This document shows, in pieces, positions 1 to 8,970 of a DNA stretch of 64,000 nucleotides. Location: NCBI GenBank assembly GCA_965206395.1, contig CBDBJK010000038.1, positions 558,001 through 622,000 of the forward strand. The letters are read 5' to 3'. The notes under the pieces were generated by a model. It had not been told where the DNA came from, ran no database searches, and worked only from the letters and a program-made list of their open reading frames with translations. The first letter of the stretch is position 1. Each line of letters opens with the position of its first letter. This stretch comes from CBDBJK01 sp965206395 (GTDB lineage: Bacteria; Chloroflexota; Dehalococcoidia; Lucifugimonadales; CATOSD01). Made by a program: the position numbers and the translations under genes.

Positions 1-1253
1 TAGTGGTCCAACATCATTGAAATGAATACCATGATAGTCATTGTTCCTCTTGGGGGTTCAATCGTAACGTTGAACCGAGGAGGAACCATGATGTCTACCA
101 AGAAGTACCGTATCAGACTGACTACCGACGAACAACAGGAACTCAACGCCTTGGTCTCACGCGGTCGGGCTGCGGCGTACAAACAGACCCATGCGCGCAT
201 TCTGCTGATGAGCGATGAGTCACGCTCGGACGGGGGAATGAAGGACGCGGACATCACCAGCGCGCTCGGTGTGGGACAGTCAACGGTCGAGCGAATACGC
301 AAGCGCTGTGTGGAGGAGGGGGTCGAGTCTGCGCTGAATCGCAAAAAGCAACTGCGTCGGCGTCAAAAGAGACTGGACGGCGAAGGTGAAGCACGGTTGA
401 TAGCGATGGCCTGCGGGGAACCGCCGGAGGGGCGTGCCAGTTGGACCCTGAAGCTGTTGGCTGACCAGTTGGTCGAGTGTGAGATAGTCGGGACCATTAG
501 CACCGAGACGGTTCGCCAGGCGCTTAAAAAAAAACGAACTGAAGCCGTGGCTGAAGCAGAGTTGGTGCATCCCGCCCGGTCAGAGCGCGGAGTTTGTGTG
601 CGCGATGGAAGACGTGATGGAAGACGTACTGGAGGTCTACCAACGGCCGTACGATGGGAATGAGGTTCTGGTGTGCATGGATGAGACGAGCAAACAGCAA
701 GTCAAGGAGACGCGAGTGCCGCGTCCCGCAGCGCCCGGCTTATCGGCGGCATACGACTACGAATACGAGCGCAATGGAGTGAGCAGCCTGTTCATGCTGT
801 TTGCACCGTTGGACGGATGGCGCCGAGTCGAGGTCAGAGAGCGTCGCACGAAGGTGGACTGGGCGCATGTGATAAAGAAACTGGTCGACGAGGACTACCC
901 TGACAGAGACCGGATCGTGCTGGTAATGGACAATCTCAACACTCACAAGCTGTCCTCGCTATACGAGGCATTCGAGCCTGCTGAGGCGAGGCGTATAGCT
1001 GAGCGACTGGAGATACACTACACTCCCAAACACGGGAGTTGGTTGAATATGGCGGAGATAGAGATCGGTGTGCTGGCTCGACAGTGCCTGGACCGACGGA
1101 TTGCCAATCAAGACATCCTGCGCGGCGAGGTCAATGCTTGGCAGAATCAACGCAACCGGGATGTGATACGAGTGGATTGGCGCTTCACTACCGAGGATGC
1201 GCGCATCAAGCTAAAGTCACTCTACCCATCAATACAAAAACGTTGAACCACTA
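1..1253 (+). mobile_element. IS630-family insertion sequence, copy 1
   Basis: The element runs between flanking TA dinucleotides (1-2 and 1252-1253). Its imperfect terminal inverted repeats are GTGGTCCAAC at the left and GTTGAACCAC at the right, as expected for the IS630/Tc1-mariner group, which duplicates a TA target. It carries one transposase gene split by an A-run. A subterminal inverted repeat (GGTTCAA at 55-61, TTGAACC at 70-76) resembles the terminal repeat and could bind transposase or fold in the mRNA ahead of the start. It is nearly identical to the copies at 13248-14489 and 49548-50800, so its arrival is recent. It cuts a haem peroxidase gene on its right side; the left flank lies outside the window. 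Confidence 0.95.
88..1246 (+). CDS. IS630 transposase, two frames joined across an A9 run
   Basis: This is a DDE transposase for cut-and-paste movement of the element. The start ATG at 88 (or the next codon, 91) follows a strong ribosome site (GAGGAGGAACC). The first frame ends at 663 and carries the helix-turn-helix DNA-binding half. The second frame ends at 1246 and carries the catalytic Asp of CMDETS, the second Asp of VMDNLNTH and the Glu of NMAEIEIG. The frames meet at nine A residues (526-534). Reading with eight A gives an uninterrupted protein of 385 residues, so a +1 shift or transcript slippage is needed. Slippage on A-runs is known for several IS families; here it is inferred. The alternative is that the gene is simply inactive. 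Confidence 0.85.
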
Positions 1254-1682
1254 GGCCTCAATCCCATTCGCTCTTTCGAAGACCTCTCAGACTCCCCTGA
1301 AATGGTGAAAAAGCTGAAGCAGGTTTATGGAGATCAGCCAGGAGATGTCGAAAAGCTAGACTTGATGATTGGCACGCTAGGCGAAGAGCACCGACCTACC
1401 GGGTTTGGGTTTGGAGAAACACTATTTCAGATCTTCATTCTGAACGCTACCCGCAGACTTCAAGCCGATCGCTTTTACACCGATAACTACAACGAAGAGA
1501 CATATACCAGGGAAGGGCTTGAGTGGATCGATAAATCGAGTTTGAAAACCGTTCTACTCCGACATTACCCTGAACTCGCTCAGACTGGGTTGGCGAACAT
1601 CAAGAATGCATTTGAGCCTTGGGATACAGAGGAACGACTCGATCCGCTCAGACACCCCCTGCGTGCATTTGACGCAAGCTAA
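1254..1682 (+). pseudogene. C-terminal remnant of an animal-type haem peroxidase
   Basis: The open frame enters directly from the IS630 right end with no start of its own and codes about 142 residues. The segment GFGFGETLFQIFILNATRRL, then ADRFYTDNYNEETYT and a LLRHYPEL motif, match the C-terminal part of bacterial members of the animal haem peroxidase superfamily (cyclooxygenase/peroxidasin type). These enzymes are normally over 500 residues long. The N-terminal and haem-binding part has been separated by the insertion and lies outside the window. The family call rests on the motif order and is reasonably firm. The remnant cannot be active by itself. Confidence 0.7.
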
Positions 1683-1867
1683 AGCGAAACCCGTGGCTGG
1701 GGGATGCATACAGAGCTAATGAATAAGTACCTAAAATGGTTCAGCATCAATATCAATTAATCGGTCATTAAAAGCTGCCTGATACGCGATTGTCGGGGTG
1801 CACAAATCTTACCCGACCGGTGTCAAGATAACATCACTTTGTCTAAAGTTGAGTTTCGTTAGGCACT

Positions 1868-3085
1868 CTAGATGATAGCCCCTTGTTCCTTCATGTTCGT
1901 GATGTCGTCCCAGGTATAGCCTAGTTCCAGTAATTTCGCCTCGGTATGCTGGCCCAGTTCAGGGGCGGGTGTCTTGGCTTCAGCCGGAGTGCGCTGAAAG
2001 CCCATCGGCGTGCTAACTATCTCGAAGTCGCCTTCTTCTTGATGCTCCAGAGTAGAGAAGCAGCCGTTTGAGCGCACCTGAGGGTCTACGACGACCTCAT
2101 CAAGGGTCTGCACTGGAGCCCAGATACAGTTTTCCTCGTCTAATAGCTTGGACCACTCTGGCCTGGACTTGGTAGTGAAACGCTCCTCAAGAATACGGAA
2201 GAGTTCCTGGCTGTGCTCTACCCGATGGAAGTGGTCATCGAAGCGAGGGTCATCCGCGAGATGTTCCAGGCCAATAGCACGACAGAAGCCCGTCCAGAAC
2301 CGCTCGGACTCTACCATCACAAGTTGTATCCATTTGCCATCCCTTGTCTGATAGAAGTTGAAGAGCGGATTCCCGGATTTCTGCCTCGTATTACGCTGCG
2401 CAGCCTGCCGATAACGCAGGGCGGCAACGACATCTCCGCCGATCACCCACAGGCCTGTGTGAAGGAGTGAGCAGTCAATCCGCTGGCCTTTGCCGGAACG
2501 CTCACGCTCATAGAGGGCCATGCCAATGGACGCGGTCATCGCAAGCGAAGTCGTCTGGTCTCCCATTCCGGGGCGCTGTTGCACAGGCGGTTCGTTTTCT
2601 TCCCCAAGGGTGCCCATGATGCCAGAGCGTGCCCAGAACGCGGAGTAGTCGAACCCCGAGCGGTCACGCTCCGGGCCGTTCATGCCATAGCCCGTCAGAG
2701 CAACGTAAATTATGCGAGGATTCAGAGTGGAAACGTCTTCGTAGCGCAGTCCAAAGCGTTCCTGGCGGTGAGGTGTCAGGTTGGTCACCATAACGTCGCA
2801 GCCTGCGGCAAGCTTTTGGACTACTTCCTGGCCTTTAGAACTCCTCAGGTTAATTCCCATGCTCTGCTTGCCACGATTGAGGGACTGAAATATCAAATTC
2901 AATCCATCAGTGTGAGTGTCAACCCCCTGCGTGTTGATGGCGAGGCTTCGGACAGTGTCCCCGGACTCAGGGGGTTCTATCTTGACAACCTCGGCTCCCA
3001 TGTCAGCAAGCATAGCGCATGTGGATGGGCCAGCCACCCAGTTGGCTACTTCCAGTACTTTGATCCCTTCAAGTAGTCCGGGCAT
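1868..3085 (-). CDS. CaiB/BaiF family (family III) CoA transferase
   Basis: It probably moves CoA between organic acids, as formyl-CoA:oxalate and carnitine CoA transferases do; the substrate is not predictable. The 405-residue protein has the family N-terminus (GIKVLEVANWVAGP, then ADMGAEVVKIEPP). It has the catalytic Asp near residue 146 in a GFDYSAFWARSG context. Length is normal for the family. The start at 3085 is chosen because GGAGG sits eight bases upstream; a start four codons earlier lacks this spacing. An SDR gene in the same orientation lies upstream with 94 bp between, so the two may form a catabolic operon. Confidence 0.9.
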   Translation of the reverse strand: MPGLLEGIKVLEVANWVAGPSTCAMLADMGAEVVKIEPPESGDTVRSLAINTQGVDTHTDGLNLIFQSLNRGKQSMGINLRSSKGQEVVQKLAAGCDVMVTNLTPHRQERFGLRYEDVSTLNPRIIYVALTGYGMNGPERDRSGFDYSAFWARSGIMGTLGEENEPPVQQRPGMGDQTTSLAMTASIGMALYERERSGKGQRIDCSLLHTGLWVIGGDVVAALRYRQAAQRNTRQKSGNPLFNFYQTRDGKWIQLVMVESERFWTGFCRAIGLEHLADDPRFDDHFHRVEHSQELFRILEERFTTKSRPEWSKLLDEENCIWAPVQTLDEVVVDPQVRSNGCFSTLEHQEEGDFEIVSTPMGFQRTPAEAKTPAPELGQHTEAKLLELGYTWDDITNMKEQGAII

Positions 3086-3179
3086 CAGCCCCTCCAAAAA
3101 TCAGTGTAGGCTTCGATCCGAGGCGGCAACAGTTGCTTGGCTTTCGGCGTCAGCAGCGTATGGCCCCTTTTTTCGCATA

Positions 3180-3971
3180 TTATGTCCTGCCTGCGGATAT
3201 TCCACCATCTACCATGTAAACGCCACCGGTGCAGAAGCTGCTGTCGTCGCTGGCAAGGAATAGCATCATCTTGCCGACTTCCTCCGGGTCGCCATAGCGT
3301 TGAAGCGGTATTGCGCTAGCAGTAAGCTGTTTGACATCATCCACCGTTTGCGGCCCGTCATCACTCGATGCCACGCGCATCTGTTCCAACGAACGCATCA
3401 TTCTCGTTTCAATCGGCGCCGGATTAACCGTATTAACTCGAATTCCCAATGATGAGCACTCGAGCGCTGCCGTCCGCATTAGACCGATTACAGCGTGCTT
3501 GCTGGTCACATAAGGGGCCAGCTCCCGACTGCCACGAAGTCCCGCGGTCGATGAAGTGATTATGATGCTGCCACCACCACGTTCCTTCATTACGGGAATC
3601 ACGTACTTTAGCCCCAGCCAGACGCCCCTCACGTTCACCGCCATGACCCGATCAAATTCCTCGACTGGAGTTTCAGTTATCGGATTGATTTCGCCTTCGA
3701 TACCGGCATTGGCCAAAAAGATATCTATCCCACCATGACGCTCAATAGTAGTGTTAACGAAATGTTGTACCTGATCGGGTTGTGTGGTATCGGCTGCTAC
3801 ATAGCTTACGTTCTCGTCGCCAATGGCCTGAACGGTTTTCTGAAGCGCCGATTCGTCCAGGTCGACGAGCATTACATGGGCACCTTCTTGAGCAAAGAGT
3901 CTTGCGGCGGCACTTCCAATACCTCCGGCTCCTCCCGTTATAACGGCTACCTTATTCGTAAGTCTTGGCAT
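3180..3971 (-). CDS. Short-chain dehydrogenase/reductase
   Basis: This is a 263-residue NAD(P)-dependent oxidoreductase of the classical SDR type. The cofactor motif TGGAGGIG is at residues 12-19, NAG at 88-90, the catalytic Ser near 140-141 and YVTSK (Tyr154, Lys158) in place. The C-terminal segment with FCTGGVYMVDGG is typical. The start at 3971 follows GGAGGAACG; the open frame extends upstream without another ribosome site. A DLDES-like acidic end of the second beta strand suggests NAD rather than NADP. It precedes the CoA transferase on the same strand. The substrate is unknown. Confidence 0.92.
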   Translation of the reverse strand: MPRLTNKVAVITGGAGGIGSAAARLFAQEGAHVMLVDLDESALQKTVQAIGDENVSYVAADTTQPDQVQHFVNTTIERHGGIDIFLANAGIEGEINPITETPVEEFDRVMAVNVRGVWLGLKYVIPVMKERGGGSIIITSSTAGLRGSRELAPYVTSKHAVIGLMRTAALECSSLGIRVNTVNPAPIETRMMRSLEQMRVASSDDGPQTVDDVKQLTASAIPLQRYGDPEEVGKMMLFLASDDSSFCTGGVYMVDGGISAGRT

Positions 3972-4052
3972 CGTTCCTCCTGATAACTTTACATGAGCAA
4001 TCTTCCGGCATATTGGAACTTTGAATATTACAATCTGGGCCAATAGGCGCAT

Positions 4053-4293
4053 TTGAGCAGAAACCTACGGTCTGTTTACCTCACAACCGAAGTCTCTGCA
4101 TAAACATCATAATTGACGGTCCCTATGTAAGGGTTGGAATGAAGTTAAAGGAATTGCACCTGGTATCCTCAGAGTCGGTTGCACACTTTACCTATAACGC
4201 AATCGACATCTCCGCCCTCGGAAGCCCCGGTCGGTGGCATGAACCATACTCTGACTATCGGGCACGAATTCTCCGTTGAAGTACGCAATTAGT
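4053..4293. other. Intergenic region
   Basis: This is the spacer between the SDR start and the amidase stop. I see no ORF, strong hairpin or promoter that I can support here. Confidence 0.4.
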
Positions 4294-5732
4294 TCAGTCA
4301 TGGCTAACCTCTGTAAGAACAGGTCTGCGGCCCCGGCTGGGCGAAACAGCCTCATAGCCATGGGCGATCTGAAAGAGGACCTCTTCCTCGAATGGTCGCC
4401 CTATTAGCTGAAGACCGATGGGCAGGCCCGCCTCAGTGAAGCCACAAGGCACGGACATCGCTGGCAATCCGGTAGCATTGCTGGGCCAGGTGCATCTGGC
4501 CGTCATACCTGAACCTGGCCCTCGTACTGGATACTCGGTGCCACCAAGAGTGACGGTTTCCGAGTCGATACGCCAGGCTGCTATAGGGGATGATGGAGTT
4601 ACCAGGAAGTCCACGTCTTGAAGTACGCGAGCGTACTCCTCTTTTATTAGCCTCTGAACCTTAAGGGCCTTGGAGTAGTCTCGTCCCAGCACGAATTGTC
4701 CTGCTAGTGTGCGGTCAAGAACGGTGGGGCCATAGTCCTGACGGTGCTTCTCGAGATAAGGCTCGTGGGTGACAACGCCGTCAGCCAAGCCAGCTATTCG
4801 CAGCGCTCCGGCATACTCCATACTCGGCAAGGCCACGTCCCTGGCTTCGACTCCAAGCTCTTCGAGGGCGCTGATGGCCTGCCGTACTGTGGCTTCGACT
4901 TCAGGATCTATCAGGTCGAAGTAATAGTTGGTGGGAATCCCCATCTTTAGCCCACTCAAACTCTTGCCAAGCAGGGACGAGTAGTCGGAGACGGGCACCG
5001 GAACCGTGCTGGGATCCAGGGGGTCGTAGCCCGCTATAACCTGAAGAACCAGCGCGCTATCGCTAACCGAGCGAGTTATAGGGCCGATGTGGTCGCCGTT
5101 GAAGCTGGTCACAAGAAGCCCTCGCTGGCTCACTCTTCCGAAGGTCTGCTTCAATCCTACTGCACCACAGAAGTTCGCGGGGCCTCGCACCGACCCACCC
5201 AGATCGGTGCCCAAAGAAGCGAAGGTTACACAGGCCGCCACATTCGCTCCACCTCCTCCACTAGACCCACCCGGGATATGGTCAAGATTCCAAGGATTGT
5301 GCACCGCACCGTAGTGGAGATTGTTGGAGGTCGATCCTGCCGCGAACTCCTCGAGATTCTCCTTGCCGATGATGATTGCCCCGGCCTCTCTGCACCGGCT
5401 GACAACGTGTGCGTCCTCTTCAGGAACGTAATCGGCCAGCACCTTGGAGCCGACGGTCGCTCGGATGCCGCCAACCGCAATATTATCCTGATACCGATTG
5501 GCACGCCATGCAGCGGCCCACGGTACTCGCCTCGCATTAATGCCGCCTCCTGATCCTTGGCTTGACTCCTAGCCTCATCATAAAGGACGGTGATGAAGGA
5601 GTTTAGAGTAGGCTGAAGGCGATCCACCTGCTCCAGGACAGCCTCGGTGACTTCAACAGGGGATACTTCCCTGGCTTTGATCTTCGGCGCAAGCTCGGAT
5701 ATAGTGAGTTTGACGAGGTCAGAATTTGCCAT
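4294..5732 (-). pseudogene. Amidase-signature enzyme (GatA/AtzE-like) with a frameshift
   Basis: This is an amidase-signature hydrolase that would be about 479 residues if intact. The N-terminal frame begins at 5732 and runs to the conserved PLHGVPIGI. It then leaves frame near 5488, exactly where the family has its catalytic Lys (IKDN). The second frame resumes at once with DNIAVGGIRATVG and carries GGSSGGGGAN and GTDLGGSVR, which supply the other two catalytic Ser residues. One missing base explains everything. It could be a true mutation or a one-base consensus error, since the rest is uneroded. It is coupled to the small GatC-like gene upstream (TGATG overlap). Whether the natural substrate is a tRNA-bound amino acid or a free amide cannot be told. 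Confidence 0.85.
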
Positions 5733-5926
5733 CAGAGTTCACCACCTTCCTTCGCCTGTAAGAGGCGGGACGACATCACGCTGGAAAGATCCAACTCGCG
5801 AAGTTTCTCTACTTCTGCCAGATAGCTGTCCAACTCGGGTTGGACAAGCTCAAGCTCTTCATCTGTAAGGTCAAACCCCTGAAAGTTGCGAATCATCGCT
5901 TGGAGCACATCTTTTGGGATTGTCAT
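5732..5926 (-). CDS. Small GatC/AtzG-like amidase partner protein
   Basis: The protein has 64 residues, is acidic and helical, with LTDEELELVQPELDSYLAEV resembling the small GatC or AtzG-type subunits that wrap around amidase-signature proteins. The start at 5926 lies seven bases after AGGAGG; an in-frame GTG three codons earlier is less likely. Its stop overlaps the amidase start in TGATG, so the two are translationally coupled and probably form a complex. AtzG-type is as likely as GatC-type, because no gatB is seen nearby. Confidence 0.75.
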   Translation of the reverse strand: MTIPKDVLQAMIRNFQGFDLTDEELELVQPELDSYLAEVEKLRELDLSSVMSSRLLQAKEGGEL

Positions 5927-6144
5927 TTCCTTCACCTCCTGAGGATTGGAATCTTATCCATCTAGTGCAACCCGAATAACACTACCCCACGGCAAACTGC
6001 TTGTAGAAGCCCGAAATAAATTCTGAGATGAATCAACGACGCCTCGCGCGTTCATGGGAAGGCTGATTGCGAAGGATATGCTCATTGCACCAAATAGACC
6101 TTGTCTTGTCAATCCCATCTCAGGGTTAATAACGGTTGCCGCTC

Positions 6145-6465
6145 TCACCACGTCTTTACGGGAACGCATTGAAAATCATGATACGAAGGCAGTTGGTGCG
6201 TCCCCAATCCTAGTTCTTTCTGGCGACGTTCCTCATCTGAGTGCTGTGGACTGGAGGCATCGAAGAAATTGCAGATAGTATCACTTACGCTGCTGTAGTA
6301 GCGATGAAAATAGGGACTCAGACTCAGTCCTACAACCGACTGAAAGGTGGTATTGCCGGAAAGTGCATCAATCAATTCCATCGTTGCATCAGCGCGGAGG
6401 TCAAAAATCTGGTAGACTCGTTGGCGAAACTGCCCGAGTCGAATGATCCCTTGTTGTGCATTCAT
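6145..6465 (-). CDS. Unrecognised ORF, possibly a transposase remnant
   Basis: The frame codes 106 residues inside the 5936-6598 gap. Residues such as DLRADATMELIDAL and VGLSLSPYFHRYYSS look protein-like rather than random. They remind me of N-termini of some Chloroflexota transposases, but I cannot name a family. A second minus-strand frame (5954-6169) overlaps its end and might be its frameshifted continuation. There is no clear ribosome site. It is probably a decayed fragment; the rest of the gap shows nothing else I can support. Confidence 0.35.
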   Translation of the reverse strand: MNAQQGIIRLGQFRQRVYQIFDLRADATMELIDALSGNTTFQSVVGLSLSPYFHRYYSSVSDTICNFFDASSPQHSDEERRQKELGLGTHQLPSYHDFQCVPVKTW

Positions 6466-6598
6466 AATCCCCGATCTATAAATCTTTCATCATCCGATGC
6501 TCATATTGTCCAAAGTCCAAAACAAGGCCAGGACAGGATTTACTAATGGTACTCACATGAGGGAATTAGAGCGAGGACGTGCCTAAGGGAGGTTCGTC

Positions 6599-8413
6599 AT
6601 GCCGGTCGGATTGCGCCGAGAAATTATAGCCGGTGGCGCGGCGGGCTTCGTAGGCGGTCTCGTATTCTGGTTGGCCGTGTTGGGTCTAGGTATGACACCG
6701 ACTATAGCTGGCCTCCTGGGGTTGAAGCTATCAGGCGGATGGTTTTTGCTGCACTTGATGGCAGCGACCCTGGCCGGGGCTGTCTTCGGAGCGTTTTCGA
6801 GCTATCAGCCCCTCGGTTATGCGGCGAGTATCAGCACAGGGCTGCTTTACGGGTTGTTCTGGTGGATTGTGGGGCCTCTGACGCTGGAGCCTCTGTTCTT
6901 CGGTGATGGCCCAACATGGACGGTAGATGGGGCGAGCGCAGCATTTCCATCCGTATTCGGGCATCTCCTTTACGGCGGCCTGACCGGATTCGGCTATCAC
7001 ATAAGCCTAACTCTGTATAACAGAATACGCCATGAGACGACCATCGTCGAAGACGAAACGCCCATTACCCGTATTGTCATACTGGGGGGCGGGTTTGGTG
7101 GAGTCAGCACTGCCCACGCGCTAGAGCGCATATACTGGCGCGATCCGAGTATAGAGATCACGCTCATTAGCCAGAGCAACTACCTGCTCTTCACTCCCAT
7201 GCTTGCCGAGGTCGCTGGCAGTGCGCTGGAGCCACAGCACATGTGCGCTCCCATAAGGGCATCACTTCCGCACGTCAGGTTTTACCGCTCAGAGGTCGAA
7301 GAGATTGACAGCAAAGCCCAGGTCGTGCGTATATGCGAAAGCGCCTCTGTGCCCCCTCAGACTTTGCACTATGACCATCTGGTACTGGCGCTGGGTTCGG
7401 TTCCCAACTACTTTGGTCTTCCTGGTATGGAGGAGCACGCATTCAGCCTGAAGACTTTGCAGGACGCAACTGAACTGCGCAACCACGTCATCTCCCAGTT
7501 AGAGAAGGCGGACGTCAATCTCGACGAACAAGAACGTCGGCGTCAGCTAACCTTCGCCGTCGCGGGAGGTGGCTTTGCCGGGACGGAGCTGATCGCCGAG
7601 ATGTTTGACCTCGTGAATAGTGTGAAGCGCTACTACCCAAACATTCGTGCGGAAGAGCTGCGCTTCGTACTGATTCACTCCCGCGACCGGATTCTGCCCG
7701 AGCTAGGAGATGAGCTGGCCGACTACGCGCTGCGCAAAATGCGGGCGCGTGGCATCGAGTTTGCGCTGAACGCGCGCGTGGCGGGCGCTACACCCGATAG
7801 CGTTTACATGAGTGATAGCCAGGAGATACCCACACGCACCGTTGTCTGGACGGCAGGCAGCCAGCCCAACCTGGTCCTCAAAACACTGCCTTGCGAGAAA
7901 AATAGGGCTGGGGCGGTAGTGGCCGAAAGCAGCCTTCAGGTCAAAGGCTTTGCGAACGTCTGGGCAGTGGGGGACTGCGCGGAAATTCCGGACCCGAACC
8001 ATGAAGGTCAGACATACCCACCAACGGCGCAACATGCCATTCGAGAGGGTAAGGCTCTTGCCAAGAACATCGAAGCCACTATTAAAGGCAAGCCCCTAAA
8101 GCCATTCCGATTCCGCGTCCTTGGCCTGTTGGTGCCGCTGGGACATCGCACCGGAGTAGCCGAAATACGCGGCGTACGCTTTTCCGGCTTTTCCGCGTGG
8201 CTGATATGGCGGGTGATTTACCTGAGCCTGTTGCCTGGTCTGGAGAAGAAAGTGAGGGTATTTCTGGACTGGGCGATTGACCTGTTATTCGCCCGCGACA
8301 TCGTGCTCACCACCGATTCGAAGACTTCGACTCATCCAGTCGCGTCTGTAGATAGGTCTGGTGTTGATTCCACACAGCCATCACCCAAGGAAGGAAAGGA
8401 GCAAGGCTTGTGA
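6599..8413 (+). CDS. NADH:quinone oxidoreductase (NDH-2-like) with N-terminal membrane module
   Basis: The 604-residue protein is in two parts. Residues 1-140 form a hydrophobic module of about four membrane segments with FWWIVGPLTLEP and FPSVFGHLLYGG signatures. Residues 157-560 are a type II NADH dehydrogenase-like flavoprotein: FAD site LGGGFGG at 162-168, NADH site GGGFAGTELIAE, then VVWTAG, VWAVGDCAE and YPPTAQHA. NDH-2 enzymes pass electrons from NADH to quinone without pumping protons. They are normally attached by C-terminal helices, so this N-terminal module is unusual. A ribosome site (GGGAGG) precedes the ATG. The stop overlaps the start of the next gene, which holds three more copies of the module, so the two probably act together in the membrane. 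Confidence 0.88.
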   Translation: MPVGLRREIIAGGAAGFVGGLVFWLAVLGLGMTPTIAGLLGLKLSGGWFLLHLMAATLAGAVFGAFSSYQPLGYAASISTGLLYGLFWWIVGPLTLEPLFFGDGPTWTVDGASAAFPSVFGHLLYGGLTGFGYHISLTLYNRIRHETTIVEDETPITRIVILGGGFGGVSTAHALERIYWRDPSIEITLISQSNYLLFTPMLAEVAGSALEPQHMCAPIRASLPHVRFYRSEVEEIDSKAQVVRICESASVPPQTLHYDHLVLALGSVPNYFGLPGMEEHAFSLKTLQDATELRNHVISQLEKADVNLDEQERRRQLTFAVAGGGFAGTELIAEMFDLVNSVKRYYPNIRAEELRFVLIHSRDRILPELGDELADYALRKMRARGIEFALNARVAGATPDSVYMSDSQEIPTRTVVWTAGSQPNLVLKTLPCEKNRAGAVVAESSLQVKGFANVWAVGDCAEIPDPNHEGQTYPPTAQHAIREGKALAKNIEATIKGKPLKPFRFRVLGLLVPLGHRTGVAEIRGVRFSGFSAWLIWRVIYLSLLPGLEKKVRVFLDWAIDLLFARDIVLTTDSKTSTHPVASVDRSGVDSTQPSPKEGKEQGL

Positions 8414-8970
8414 TTGCGTCAAGAATCATGGATGAGGTGCGCTCGGTGAGACGCTCAAGCGCCATCTCTGACGGAGTGATACCAGGCGCGATAGGCGGGG
8501 TTGTTGGTGGACTGGTCTTCGGAGGAGCGATGTTGGAGCTAGGCCAGCTCCCATCGGTCGCGTCGCTGGTGCGCCTTGAATCGTCTGTAATTGGCTACCT
8601 GGTGCATATGGCGATTGCCGCGATTGTGGGTACTGGTCTTGGCCTGTTGGTATGGCACCAACGACCAGGCATTTGCGAAACACTATTCTGGGGAATGGCG
8701 TATGGAATGTTCTGGTGGTTCATCGGGCCTCTCACGCTTCGCCCCCTGATTCTGTTCGAAAACCTGGCCTGGAGTGTAGAAGCGGCCCAATCGGCCTTCC
8801 CTGCCTTGATTGGGCACGTGCTGTACGGAGCCAGCGCAGGGTTGGCGATAGTCTTACTGCAATCCATACGCAGCAGAACGCGCGGTGAATCTGTGAATGT
8901 CGCAGTTGGGCCAATCCTCAGAGGCGGTCTGGCTGGCCTCATCGCAGCCTCTGCTGTCGGGGGCGTGCTA
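8410..8970 (+). pseudogene. Triple-module membrane protein, 5' part (interrupted)
   Basis: This is the first 187 codons of a membrane protein. The GTG start at 8410 overlaps the TGA of the NDH-2-like gene (GTGA); an ATG at 8428 is an alternative. It holds a complete copy of the membrane module seen at the N-terminus of that enzyme (VGGLVFGGAMLELG, GYLVHMAIAA, FWWFIGPLTLRP, FPALIGHVLYG) and the beginning of a second. At the TA at 8969-8970 the frame runs into IS630-derived sequence. Joining 8970 to 10305 restores one open frame of 511 residues with a CTAG target, so the two parts were one gene. Confidence 0.8.
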
